Part shown: piece by piece, positions 16,719 to 24,111 of the stretch | How the letters are laid out: every line of letters starts with the position of its first letter | Position numbering within the stretch: the first letter of the stretch is position 1 | Assembly: GCF_000429905.1 (NCBI RefSeq) | Contig: NZ_AUCT01000006.1 | Span: 186,001 to 250,000 of the forward strand | DNA: 64,000 nt | Source of the DNA: Desulfatibacillum aliphaticivorans DSM 15576 | GTDB taxonomy: Bacteria > Desulfobacterota > Desulfobacteria > Desulfobacterales > Desulfatibacillaceae | Direction of reading: 5' to 3' | Translations under genes and position numbers: made by a program | Notes under the pieces: generated by a model | Seen by the model: only the letters and a program-made list of their open reading frames with translations | Told to the model about the DNA's origin: nothing | Databases searched by the model: none

Positions 16719-18389
16719 ATGAAAAGCGATAATGTTCGAATCGGACTGGAAAGAGCCCCCCACCGCAGCCTTTTTAAGGCGATGGGCTATACGGACGAAG
16801 AACTGAACCGGCCCCTGATCGGGGTGGCCAATCCCATGAACGCGGTAATCCCCGGGCATGTTCATTTGAACAATATTGCCGAGGCCGTGCAAAAGGGCAT
16901 TTATCTGGCCGGCGGCACCCCCGCTATATTCGGCGGCATCGGCGTTTGCGACGGCATCGCCATGAATCACGCAGGCATGAAGTACTCCCTGGCCAGCCGC
17001 GAAATTATCGCTGACTCCGTGGAAATCATGGCTACGGCCCATGCTTTCGACGGTCTGGTTTTAATCTGCAATTGCGACAAGATCGTCCCCGGCATGCTCA
17101 TGGCAGCGGCCAGGATCGACATCCCGACGGTTATCATAAGCGGCGGCCCCATGTTGGCTGGCAGTCATCCCAATGTGAAGAACGGCGAGAAGATCGATCT
17201 GATCACGGTGTTCGAGGGCGTGGGCGCGGTGAAGTCCGGCAAGATGACCGAGGAGGAGCTGAGCCTGATGGAAGACGAGGCATGCCCCACCTGCGGCTCC
17301 TGCGCGGGCATGTTCACCGCAAATTCCATGAACTGCCTCACCGAAGTCATCGGCATGGGCCTGCCCGGCAATGGAACCATCCCGGCGGTCATGGCCTCCC
17401 GTATTCGTCTGGCCAAACAGGCGGGCATGGCGATCATGGATATGGTGGAAAAGAACATCACCCCCAGCCAGATCATGACGCCTGAGGCTTTTGCAAACGC
17501 CCTGGCCGTGGACATGGCTTTGGGCTGCTCCACCAACACGGCCCTGCACCTGCCCGCCATCGCCCATGAAGCGGGCGTCGAATTCGATCTCAAGCAAATT
17601 AACGAAATCAGCGCCAGGATTCCCCATCTGTGCCAGTTGAGCCCCGGCGGATATCACCGCATTGAAGACCTGAACAGGGCCGGCGGCATTCAGGCCGTCC
17701 TGAGTGAGCTGATCAAGCATAACCTGATTAATACGGATTGCATCACGGTCACGGGCAAAAGCGTGGGCGAAAACGCCTCCAAGGCCCGGATTCTGGATCC
17801 CGAAGTAATCCGCTCGGTGGAAACCCCCTACCATAAGGAAGGCGGCCTGGCCGTGTTGTTCGGCAATGTGGCGCCCGAGGGTTGCGTGGTCAAGCAATCC
17901 GCCGTGGTGGATAAAATGCTGGTTCATGAAGGCCCTGCCAGGGTGTTTGACTCGGAAGACGAGGCATCCAAGGCCATCATGGACGGTTTGATCAAGAAAG
18001 GAGATGTTGTGGTGGTGCGCTACGAAGGACCCAAAGGCGGTCCGGGCATGCGTGAGATGCTCACCCCCACGTCTGTAATCGCGGGCATGGGCCTGGACGC
18101 CGACGTCGCCCTGATTACGGACGGCCGCTTTTCCGGCGGCACCCGGGGCGCCGCCATCGGGCATGTATCCCCCGAGGCCATGAGCGGCGGACCTATCGCC
18201 GCGGTCAGGGAAGGGGACATCATTAAAATAAACATCCCGGAAAAAACCATCGCCCTGGACGTTCCCGAAGAGGAAATCAAGGCGCGCATGGCTGACTGGA
18301 CCCCGCCGGAGCCCAAGATCACCAAGGGCTACATGGCTCGTTACGCAAGGAACGTGGAGTCAGCCAGCAAAGGCGCGGTGGTTCTATAG
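16719..18389 (+). CDS. ilvD: Dihydroxy-acid dehydratase
   Basis: Dehydrates 2,3-dihydroxy-isovalerate and 2,3-dihydroxy-3-methylvalerate to the 2-keto acids of Val and Ile. 556 residues, standard length. Fe-S cluster Cys regions are visible: LICNCDKIVPGM near residue 116 and ACPTCGSCAGMFTANSMNCL near 187. The IDVG-type Mg/Lys region and the C-terminal TDGRFSGGTRGAAIGHVSPE are intact. AAGGAA lies seven bases before the ATG. It is the first structural gene behind the attenuator. Confidence 0.97.
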   Translation: MKSDNVRIGLERAPHRSLFKAMGYTDEELNRPLIGVANPMNAVIPGHVHLNNIAEAVQKGIYLAGGTPAIFGGIGVCDGIAMNHAGMKYSLASREIIADSVEIMATAHAFDGLVLICNCDKIVPGMLMAAARIDIPTVIISGGPMLAGSHPNVKNGEKIDLITVFEGVGAVKSGKMTEEELSLMEDEACPTCGSCAGMFTANSMNCLTEVIGMGLPGNGTIPAVMASRIRLAKQAGMAIMDMVEKNITPSQIMTPEAFANALAVDMALGCSTNTALHLPAIAHEAGVEFDLKQINEISARIPHLCQLSPGGYHRIEDLNRAGGIQAVLSELIKHNLINTDCITVTGKSVGENASKARILDPEVIRSVETPYHKEGGLAVLFGNVAPEGCVVKQSAVVDKMLVHEGPARVFDSEDEASKAIMDGLIKKGDVVVVRYEGPKGGPGMREMLTPTSVIAGMGLDADVALITDGRFSGGTRGAAIGHVSPEAMSGGPIAAVREGDIIKINIPEKTIALDVPEEEIKARMADWTPPEPKITKGYMARYARNVESASKGAVVL

Positions 18390-18411
18390 TAGGGTTATTC
18401 TGTTACCAAGC

Positions 18412-18427
18412 AAGGAGGTGCACCATT
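18412..18427 (+). promoter_or_regulatory. Shine-Dalgarno placing an ATT start for ilvB
   Basis: AAGGAGGTG (18412-18420) is a near-perfect anti-16S match ending four bases before ATT (18425-18427). The nearest in-frame conventional start codons are TTG 18452 and ATG 18458, over 30 bases from this site and without a site of their own. Confidence 0.75.
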
Positions 18428-20113
18428 AAACTCTCAGGCGCTGAAATATTATTGAAAATGTTGGAATCCGAAGGGGTGGACAGCATATTCGGCTATCCCG
18501 GAGGCGTGCTAATCGGTTTGTACGATGAGATGGCAAAGTCAAACATCCGCCATTACCTGGTAAGGCACGAGCAGGGCGCAGTCCATGCCGCCGACGGGTA
18601 CGCCAGAATTTCCGGCAAAGTGGGCGTGTGCCTGGTTACCAGCGGCCCCGGCGCAACCAATACGGTCACGGGAATCGCCTCGGCATACTGCGACTCCATC
18701 CCCATGGTGGTTCTGACCGGTCAGGTTCCCACAAATCTCATCGGCAACGACGCCTTTCAGGAAGTGGACATCGTGGGCATCACCCGGCCCTGCACCAAGC
18801 ACAACTACCTGGTCAAGGACGTGAACGAACTGGCCGACACCATCCGGGAGGCTTTCCATATCGCCCGGAGCGGCAGGCCCGGCCCCGTGCTGATCGACCT
18901 GCCCAAGGACGTTTTGGCCGGGACGGCTAATTTCAAGCAGCCCAAAGGGCCTGTGACCATGCGGTCTTACAACCCCACGGTCACGCCCAACACCAAGCAG
19001 TTGACCAAGGTCATCAAAGAGCTGATGAAGGCCAAAAAGCCCTTGATCATGGCCGGCGGCGGCATCATTTCCTCCAACGCCTCCCAGGCGCTGACGGATT
19101 TCGCCCGCAAGCTGCAAATTCCGGTCACCACTACCCTCATGGGATTGGGCGCCTTTCCCGGCTCCGACGACCTGTCCCTGGGCATGATCGGCATGCACGG
19201 CACCTACCGGGCCAACATGAGCACCGGCGACTGCGACGTGCTGCTGGGCGTGGGAGTCCGTTTCGACGACCGGGTGACCGGCAAGACCGACACCTTTGCG
19301 TCTCAGGCCAAGATCATTCACGTGGACATCGACCCCACGTCCATCCGCAAGAACGTGCCGGTTTCCATCCCCGTGGTGGGCGACTGCAAGGCCACCCTGG
19401 ACAAGTTGAACGAACTCTTGACCGGGGAAAACCTGACGGAAATCCCGGAAAAGCGGGCGCCCTGGCTCAAATGCATCGCCGAATGGAAGGCCGCTCAGCG
19501 TCTGGCTTACGATCAAACCGACGTCATCAAGCCCCAATACGTGGTGGAAAGGCTGTGCAAAATCACGGAAGGCAAGGCCATCATCAGCACGGAAGTGGGC
19601 CAAAACCAGATGTGGGCCGCTCAGTTCTATGATTTTGATCAACCCAATCGGTTCGTCACCTCCGGCGGCCTGGGCGTTATGGGCTTTGGCCTGCCCGCGG
19701 CTATCGGCGCCCAGGTGGCGGCCCCCAACGATCTGGTGGTGGACGTGGCAGGAGACGGCAGCATCCAGATGAACATCCAGGAATTGGGAACGGCCATGCA
19801 GCACAAACTGCCGGTCAAGGTGGTCATCCTGAACAACGGATACCTGGGCATGGTTCGGCAATGGCAGGAGTTGTTTTTCGGAAAGCGGTATTGCGCCACT
19901 CAAATGGATGTACAGCCTGACTTTGTCAAGCTGGCTGAGGCTTACGGCGCAACGGGCCTGCGGGCGACCAAGCCCGAAGAGGTGGACGAAGTCCTGAAAA
20001 AAGGGCTGGCCGCCGAGGGACCCGTGATCATGGACTTTGTGGTGGAGCGGGAGGAATGCGTGTATCCCATGGTGCCTGCAGGCGCGCCCATCACCGAAAT
20101 GCTGCTGGTTTAA
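18425..20113 (+). CDS. ilvB: Acetolactate synthase large subunit
   Basis: ThDP- and FAD-dependent condensation of pyruvate (or 2-oxobutyrate) that commits carbon to Val/Leu/Ile. Motifs: IFGYPGGVLIGLYDEM, LVRHEQGAVHAADGYAR (catalytic Glu), TSGPGATNTVTGIA, and the ThDP/Mg motif VAGDGSIQMNIQEL...NNGYLG. The conserved family N-terminus (K-L-S-G-A-E-I-L-L-K) is encoded upstream of the first TTG/ATG. The reading therefore starts at ATT 18425, giving about 562 residues. TTG at 18452 would delete this conserved segment. The small subunit follows 37 bases downstream. Confidence 0.95.
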   Translation: MKLSGAEILLKMLESEGVDSIFGYPGGVLIGLYDEMAKSNIRHYLVRHEQGAVHAADGYARISGKVGVCLVTSGPGATNTVTGIASAYCDSIPMVVLTGQVPTNLIGNDAFQEVDIVGITRPCTKHNYLVKDVNELADTIREAFHIARSGRPGPVLIDLPKDVLAGTANFKQPKGPVTMRSYNPTVTPNTKQLTKVIKELMKAKKPLIMAGGGIISSNASQALTDFARKLQIPVTTTLMGLGAFPGSDDLSLGMIGMHGTYRANMSTGDCDVLLGVGVRFDDRVTGKTDTFASQAKIIHVDIDPTSIRKNVPVSIPVVGDCKATLDKLNELLTGENLTEIPEKRAPWLKCIAEWKAAQRLAYDQTDVIKPQYVVERLCKITEGKAIISTEVGQNQMWAAQFYDFDQPNRFVTSGGLGVMGFGLPAAIGAQVAAPNDLVVDVAGDGSIQMNIQELGTAMQHKLPVKVVILNNGYLGMVRQWQELFFGKRYCATQMDVQPDFVKLAEAYGATGLRATKPEEVDEVLKKGLAAEGPVIMDFVVEREECVYPMVPAGAPITEMLLV

Positions 20114-20150
20114 ACCGGGTTTTATCCCGCAACAGATAAAGGAATAAACC

Positions 20151-20648
20151 ATGTCCGAAGAACAACATGTCTTGTCCATTCTGGTCGAAGACCGTCCCGG
20201 GGTGCTTTCTCGCATAGCCGGGCTCTTTTCCGGCCGGGGCTTTAATATCGCAAGTTTGTGCGTGGCCAACGCCGCGTCCGAAGGGTTGTCCCGCATTACA
20301 TTGGTTACCCAGGCGGACCCCCTGGTCATTGAACAGATCATCAAGCAACTGCGCAAGCTCATCAATGTGGTCAAGGTCACCGACCTGGCCGAGGGACCGG
20401 CGGTCTATCGCGAAATGGCTCTGGTCAAGGTGAGCGCCAAGCCCGAGTTCCGGGCTGAGATCCTGCGCATTGTGGATATTTTCCGGTGCAAGGTCATTGA
20501 CGTAAGCGCCGAGCATTACACCGTGGAAGTCACGGGCGACCAGGGCAAGATCACCGCGCTGCTGGATCTCTTGAAGCCCATGGGCGTCAAGGAAATCGCC
20601 CGGACCGGCGTAACCGCCTTGTCCCGGGAGCAAAGAAACGGAAACTAA
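20151..20648 (+). CDS. ilvN: Acetolactate synthase small (regulatory) subunit
   Basis: 165 residues. An N-terminal ACT domain (HVLSILVEDRPGVLSRIAGL, GFNIASLCV) senses end product, in most bacteria valine, and activates the large subunit. A C-terminal domain follows (ALVKVSAKPEFRAEILRIV, YTVEVTGDQGKI). AAGGAA lies eight bases before the ATG. The length matches IlvH/IlvN of other bacteria. After it comes a 590-bp gap with a repeat array, which may separate translation of ilvC from ilvN. Confidence 0.96.
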   Translation: MSEEQHVLSILVEDRPGVLSRIAGLFSGRGFNIASLCVANAASEGLSRITLVTQADPLVIEQIIKQLRKLINVVKVTDLAEGPAVYREMALVKVSAKPEFRAEILRIVDIFRCKVIDVSAEHYTVEVTGDQGKITALLDLLKPMGVKEIARTGVTALSREQRNGN

Positions 20649-20782
20649 GGCCAGGCGGAGATGACAGTCGCTTAAACCAAGAATATTTTTACTCAATTCA
20701 TGGGAGCAAGTTCGTTCTGGGTAACAACCTGGATTAACAAATGATTTTGCTTGGATTTCATACCCCCCGACCCATCCTGCAG

Positions 20783-21003
20783 CCTAACCACGGCTTTGCA
20801 GGGGCAAGAATTTACAGCCTGACCATGGCTCTTGCCGGGGCGAAATCCAATTGCCTAACCAAGGCGTCCAAAGGGACAGTCTCCCGCAACCTAACCAAGG
20901 CTTCCGCGGGGGCGATCCAATGCCTAACCAAGGCGCTTACAGGGATAAACTCTTATCGCAGCCTAACCATGGCGCAATCAAGAGCGACCCATAAAGCCTA
21001 ACC
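20783..21003 (+). repeat. Seven-copy short repeat array (CCTAACC-A-GGC units)
   Basis: CCTAACC (one copy CCTGACC) followed by A(A/T/C)GGC begins at 20783, 20818, 20854, 20890, 20923, 20962 and 20997, so spacings are 35, 36, 36, 33, 39 and 35. Most units carry a GCC-N7-GGC mini-palindrome (GCCTAACCAAGGC). Spacer bases are partly conserved (A/G-rich, ending C-A-A-T/G). The spacer lengths vary and the spacers resemble each other, so this is not a CRISPR array. Confidence 0.8.
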
Positions 21004-21012
21004 ATGGCGCCC

Positions 21013-21042
21013 GTAAGGGCGGGCCATCAAGCCCGCCCTTAC
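21013..21042. repeat. 12-bp perfect hairpin before ilvC
   Basis: GTAAGGGCGGGC pairs perfectly with GCCCGCCCTTAC across a six-base loop (CATCAA). No T tract follows, so it may act as an RNA processing or stability element within the operon transcript, or be a dispersed palindrome. Confidence 0.7.
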
Positions 21043-21239
21043 ACCCAGTCCCTGGACGGTCCTGCGCTGAATCTGTGCAGGTTAAAAATATTTGCTATCC
21101 GGGTTCTTGAAAAATTGTACACGAAAAAACAGGAACGCACGGATTCACGCAATGAAAATGCAAGGCGAAATAAACAGACGAATCCCAAGAATTGAAACTT
21201 TTACATAAAAAACAAAACACCAAACAAGGAGAACAACGG

Positions 21240-22292
21240 ATGGCAAAGATTGATTTTGGAGGCATTATTGAGGAAGTGGTCACCAGGCAGGAATTCACCC
21301 TGGACAAGGCCCGTGAAGTCTTGAAAGACGAAGTTATCGCCGTGATCGGATACGGCGTTCAGGGGCCAGCCCAGGCGTTGAACCTGCGGGATAATGGCTT
21401 CAAGGTCATCATCGGCCAGAGAGAAGGCGGCAAATCCTGGGACAAGGCCATAGCAGACGGCTTCGTGCCCGGCGAAACCCTGTTCCCCATCGCCGAAGCG
21501 GCCGCCAAGGGCACCATGATCAAGTATCTCTTGTCCGACGCCGCCCAGATGATGCTGTGGCCCGTGATCAAAGAAAACCTGAACGAGGGCGACTGCCTGT
21601 ACTTTTCCCACGGCTTCTCCATTGTTTACAAGGAGCAGACCAAGATCGTTCCGCCCGAAAACGTGGACGTAATCCTGGTGGCCCCCAAGGGCTCCGGCAC
21701 CAACGTGCGCCGGAACTTCCTGGACGGCAGCGGCATCAACTCCAGCTTTGCGGTTTTCCAGGACGCCACGGGGCGCGCCATGGATCGCTGCATGGCCATG
21801 GGCATCGCCATCGGCTCCGGGTATCTCTTCCCCACCACCTTTCAGAACGAAGTGTACTCCGACCTCACCGGCGAACGCGGCGTTTTGATGGGATGCCTGG
21901 CCGGCGTGATGGAAGCCCAGTACAACCTCTTGAGGAAAAACGGCCACTCCCCCAGCGAAGCCTTTAACGAGACCGTGGAAGAGCTTACCCAGTCCCTGAT
22001 CCGCCTGGTTGCGGAAAACGGCATGGACTGGATGTTCGGCAACTGCTCCACCACGGCCCAGCGCGGCGCTTTGGACTGGGCGCCCCGTTTCCGCGACGCG
22101 GTAGTCCCGGTGTTCGATCAATTGTACGAAAGCGTAACCTCCGGCGAAGAAACCAGGATTTCCCTGGAGTCCAACAGCCAGCCTGATTACGCGGAAAAAC
22201 TTCAAGTGGAACTGGACGCCATCAAGAATTCCGAAATGTGGCGTGCAGGCGCTGCGGTACGCAGCCTTCGCCCTGAAAATCAGGGCAAATAA
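21240..22292 (+). CDS. ilvC: Ketol-acid reductoisomerase
   Basis: NADPH-dependent isomeroreduction of acetolactate/acetohydroxybutyrate. 350 residues from MAKIDFGGIIEE, with AAGGAG eight bases upstream; a TTG 16 codons earlier has no support. The Rossmann motif reads VIGYGVQGPAQALNLRDNGF. The catalytic region includes SHGFSIVYK and LVAPKGSGTNVRRNFLDGSG, and the C-terminal knotted domain has the SDLTGERGVLMGCLAGVMEA metal-binding Asp/Glu. The long insertion-type sequence differs from the shorter class I of Bacillus. It resembles forms seen in Bacteroidetes and other anaerobes, an impression made by eye. Confidence 0.95.
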   Translation: MAKIDFGGIIEEVVTRQEFTLDKAREVLKDEVIAVIGYGVQGPAQALNLRDNGFKVIIGQREGGKSWDKAIADGFVPGETLFPIAEAAAKGTMIKYLLSDAAQMMLWPVIKENLNEGDCLYFSHGFSIVYKEQTKIVPPENVDVILVAPKGSGTNVRRNFLDGSGINSSFAVFQDATGRAMDRCMAMGIAIGSGYLFPTTFQNEVYSDLTGERGVLMGCLAGVMEAQYNLLRKNGHSPSEAFNETVEELTQSLIRLVAENGMDWMFGNCSTTAQRGALDWAPRFRDAVVPVFDQLYESVTSGEETRISLESNSQPDYAEKLQVELDAIKNSEMWRAGAAVRSLRPENQGK

Positions 22293-22316
22293 CTTATTTT
22301 TAGAGGAGATTTGGAT

Positions 22317-23930
22317 ATGGAACCTGTATGGCTTTACGACACCACCCTGAGAGATGGAACCCAAGGCGAAGACATCAACTTCACGGCGGAAGAGAAGATA
22401 CGAATTGCCATGAGGCTGGACGACATTGGGATCCATTATATTGAGGGCGGTTGGCCGGGTTCCAATCCAAGGGACGACGCTTTTTTCGACCTGGCCTCCC
22501 GGGTCAAGTTTAAAAAAGCCAGGCTGGTGGCCTTCGGCTCCACCCGTAGGGCGGGAGTCAGGCCTTCGGCCGACGCCAATCTGAACGCTTTGGTCAAGGC
22601 CAACACTCCGGCCGTGGCCATGTTTGGCAAAACCTGGGACCTGCATGTGGAACAAGTCATGGACAACACCTTGGCCGAAAATCTGGCCATGATTCGCGAG
22701 TCCGTGGAGTACGTCAAGTCCCAAGGCCGGGAAGTCCTGTACGACGCCGAGCATTTTTTCGACGGCTATAAGAACAACCGGGAATACGCGGAAAAGACCA
22801 TTGCGGCCGCCCTGGACGGCGGCGCGGACTCCATTGTGTTGTGCGACACCAACGGAGGCTCTTTGCCGACGGAAATCACGGCCATCGTAACGGAAATATG
22901 GGCGTTCATCCAAAAGCACAGGAAAAAGAACGGAGGCCAGCCCGTAACCCTGGGCATCCATACCCATAATGACAGCAATCTGGCCGTGGCCAACACCATC
23001 ACGGCCGTGGATTGCGGCGCCACCCTAGTACAGGGCACCGTCAACGGGTACGGAGAGCGTTGCGGCAACGCGGACCTGACCTCCATCATCCCGGTGTTGC
23101 AGTTGAAGATGAACCGGCCCTGCCTGACCGACGAAAACCTGGCCCGGCTGCGGGAACTCTCCCGATACGTGAGCGAGGCCGCCAACATGACGCCGGTGAG
23201 CAATCGCCCCTTTGTGGGCGAGAGCGCCTTCGCCCATAAGGGCGGCATCCATGTCAGCGCCATCATGAAGTGCCCCGTGGCTTACGAGCACATGAGCCCG
23301 GAGCTTGTGGGCAATCGCCGCAGGGTGCTGGTTTCGGACCTGGCGGGCAAGAGCAACGTGGCTTACAAGGCCAAGGAATTGGGCATCGAGATCGAAGGCA
23401 ACGGCACGGACACGGCGGCTCTGGTTTCGGAAGTCAAGAAAATGGAAAACCAGGGATACCAGTTCGACGCGGCCGAAGGCTCTTTTGAAATCTGGCTGAA
23501 AAAGAAGCTGGGGCAATACGAGCCCGCCTTTGAGCTGCTGTCCTTTCTGGTGACTATCCGCAAGGAAAAGGATCGCCAATGCTACGCCGAAGCCACCATC
23601 AAGCTGCTGGTGGACGGCCAGGAGCGGTTCACCGCAGCCGAAGGCGACGGTCCCGTGGGCGCGCTGGATAACGCCCTGCGCCGGGCTTTGCACAAGTTCT
23701 ATCCCGAAGAGTGCGACAACATGCGCCTGGTGGACTTCAAGGTGCGGGTTATTGACGGAAGGGAAGGCACTGCTGCAAGGGTTAAAGTCTTCATCGAATC
23801 CCGGGATAAAAAGGAGATTTGGAGAACCATAGGCGTCTCCGAAGATATTATTGAGGCCAGTTGGCAAGCCCTGGCGGACAGCTTTCAGTACAGGCTGAAC
23901 AAGGCCAGGGAAGAACAGAACCATTCATAA
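22317..23930 (+). CDS. cimA: (R)-citramalate synthase
   Basis: Condenses pyruvate with acetyl-CoA to citramalate, the first step of the threonine-independent route to 2-oxobutyrate and isoleucine. The start is ATG 22317 with GAGGAG upstream. The N-terminal DRE-TIM barrel begins LYDTTLRDGTQGEDINFTAE. IEGGWPGSNPRDDAFF and the HTHNDSNLAVANTI metal site are of the CimA/TIGR00977 type rather than LeuA. The C-terminal regulatory domain covers residues about 400-530. Its position between ilvC and leuA supports the isoleucine role. No threonine deaminase gene is in the window. Confidence 0.92.
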   Translation: MEPVWLYDTTLRDGTQGEDINFTAEEKIRIAMRLDDIGIHYIEGGWPGSNPRDDAFFDLASRVKFKKARLVAFGSTRRAGVRPSADANLNALVKANTPAVAMFGKTWDLHVEQVMDNTLAENLAMIRESVEYVKSQGREVLYDAEHFFDGYKNNREYAEKTIAAALDGGADSIVLCDTNGGSLPTEITAIVTEIWAFIQKHRKKNGGQPVTLGIHTHNDSNLAVANTITAVDCGATLVQGTVNGYGERCGNADLTSIIPVLQLKMNRPCLTDENLARLRELSRYVSEAANMTPVSNRPFVGESAFAHKGGIHVSAIMKCPVAYEHMSPELVGNRRRVLVSDLAGKSNVAYKAKELGIEIEGNGTDTAALVSEVKKMENQGYQFDAAEGSFEIWLKKKLGQYEPAFELLSFLVTIRKEKDRQCYAEATIKLLVDGQERFTAAEGDGPVGALDNALRRALHKFYPEECDNMRLVDFKVRVIDGREGTAARVKVFIESRDKKEIWRTIGVSEDIIEASWQALADSFQYRLNKAREEQNHS

Positions 23931-23940
23931 GGAATTCAAT

Positions 23941-24048
23941 ATGAATAACGACCCCGATGTAAATGTTGTACATGCGAGGTGCGCCGCAGGGTGTATGAAA
24001 CACACCGCCCTGCGGCGGGTCCTTGGCGGTTTTGCTTACGGTTTCTAA
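23941..24048 (+). CDS. Possible 35-codon ORF in the cimA-leuA spacer
   Basis: ATG 23941 lies 11 bases after cimA, with AAGGA seven bases upstream, and ends at TAA 24046-24048. The peptide (MNNDPDVNVVHARCAAGCMK...) has no recognised family and is not Leu-rich. The DNA contains a large hairpin: CGCCGCAGGG pairs with CCCTGCGGCG. An overlapping CCGCC...GGCGG-TTTT could form a terminator instead. It could be a chance frame over an RNA switch. Confidence 0.25.
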   Translation: MNNDPDVNVVHARCAAGCMKHTALRRVLGGFAYGF

Positions 24049-24111
24049 AAGAAAAATCCGGCAAGATGGCCGGAAAAAAGAAAACAAAACGAAACATAAA
24101 GGAGCAAAACC

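Larger units (their letters stand above)
20649..21239 (+). other. Gap inside the ilv operon
   Basis: The 590 bases between ilvN and ilvC hold a seven-copy degenerate repeat (20783-21003) and a 12-bp hairpin (21013-21042). No T run follows the hairpin, and I see no leader peptide rich in branched-chain codons. A frame of 86 codons over the repeats merely echoes their sequence. Confidence 0.6.

Noticed and set aside
18539..20380. Long antisense frame opposite ilvB/ilvN (about 613 codons)
   Set aside because: It mirrors strongly conserved ilvB and ilvN on the plus strand; its product is His/Gly-rich and low in complexity, typical of the antisense of GC-rich codons, with no motif.
20741..21001. 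86-codon gene between ilvN and ilvC
   Set aside because: Its repetitive product simply translates the repeat units; unit lengths 35 and 39 break any stable phase and there is no ribosome site.
20783..21003. CRISPR-like array
   Set aside because: Repeat core is only about 12 bases and degenerate, the spacers resemble each other, spacing varies 33-39 and no cas gene is present.
21201..22967. Long antisense frame opposite ilvC and cimA (about 588 codons)
   Set aside because: Shadow of two certain genes; no ribosome site or family signature.
23941..24111. T-box leader upstream of leuA
   Set aside because: No AGGGTGGNACCGCG-type T-box sequence, and the 170-base space is too short for a stem I plus antiterminator.
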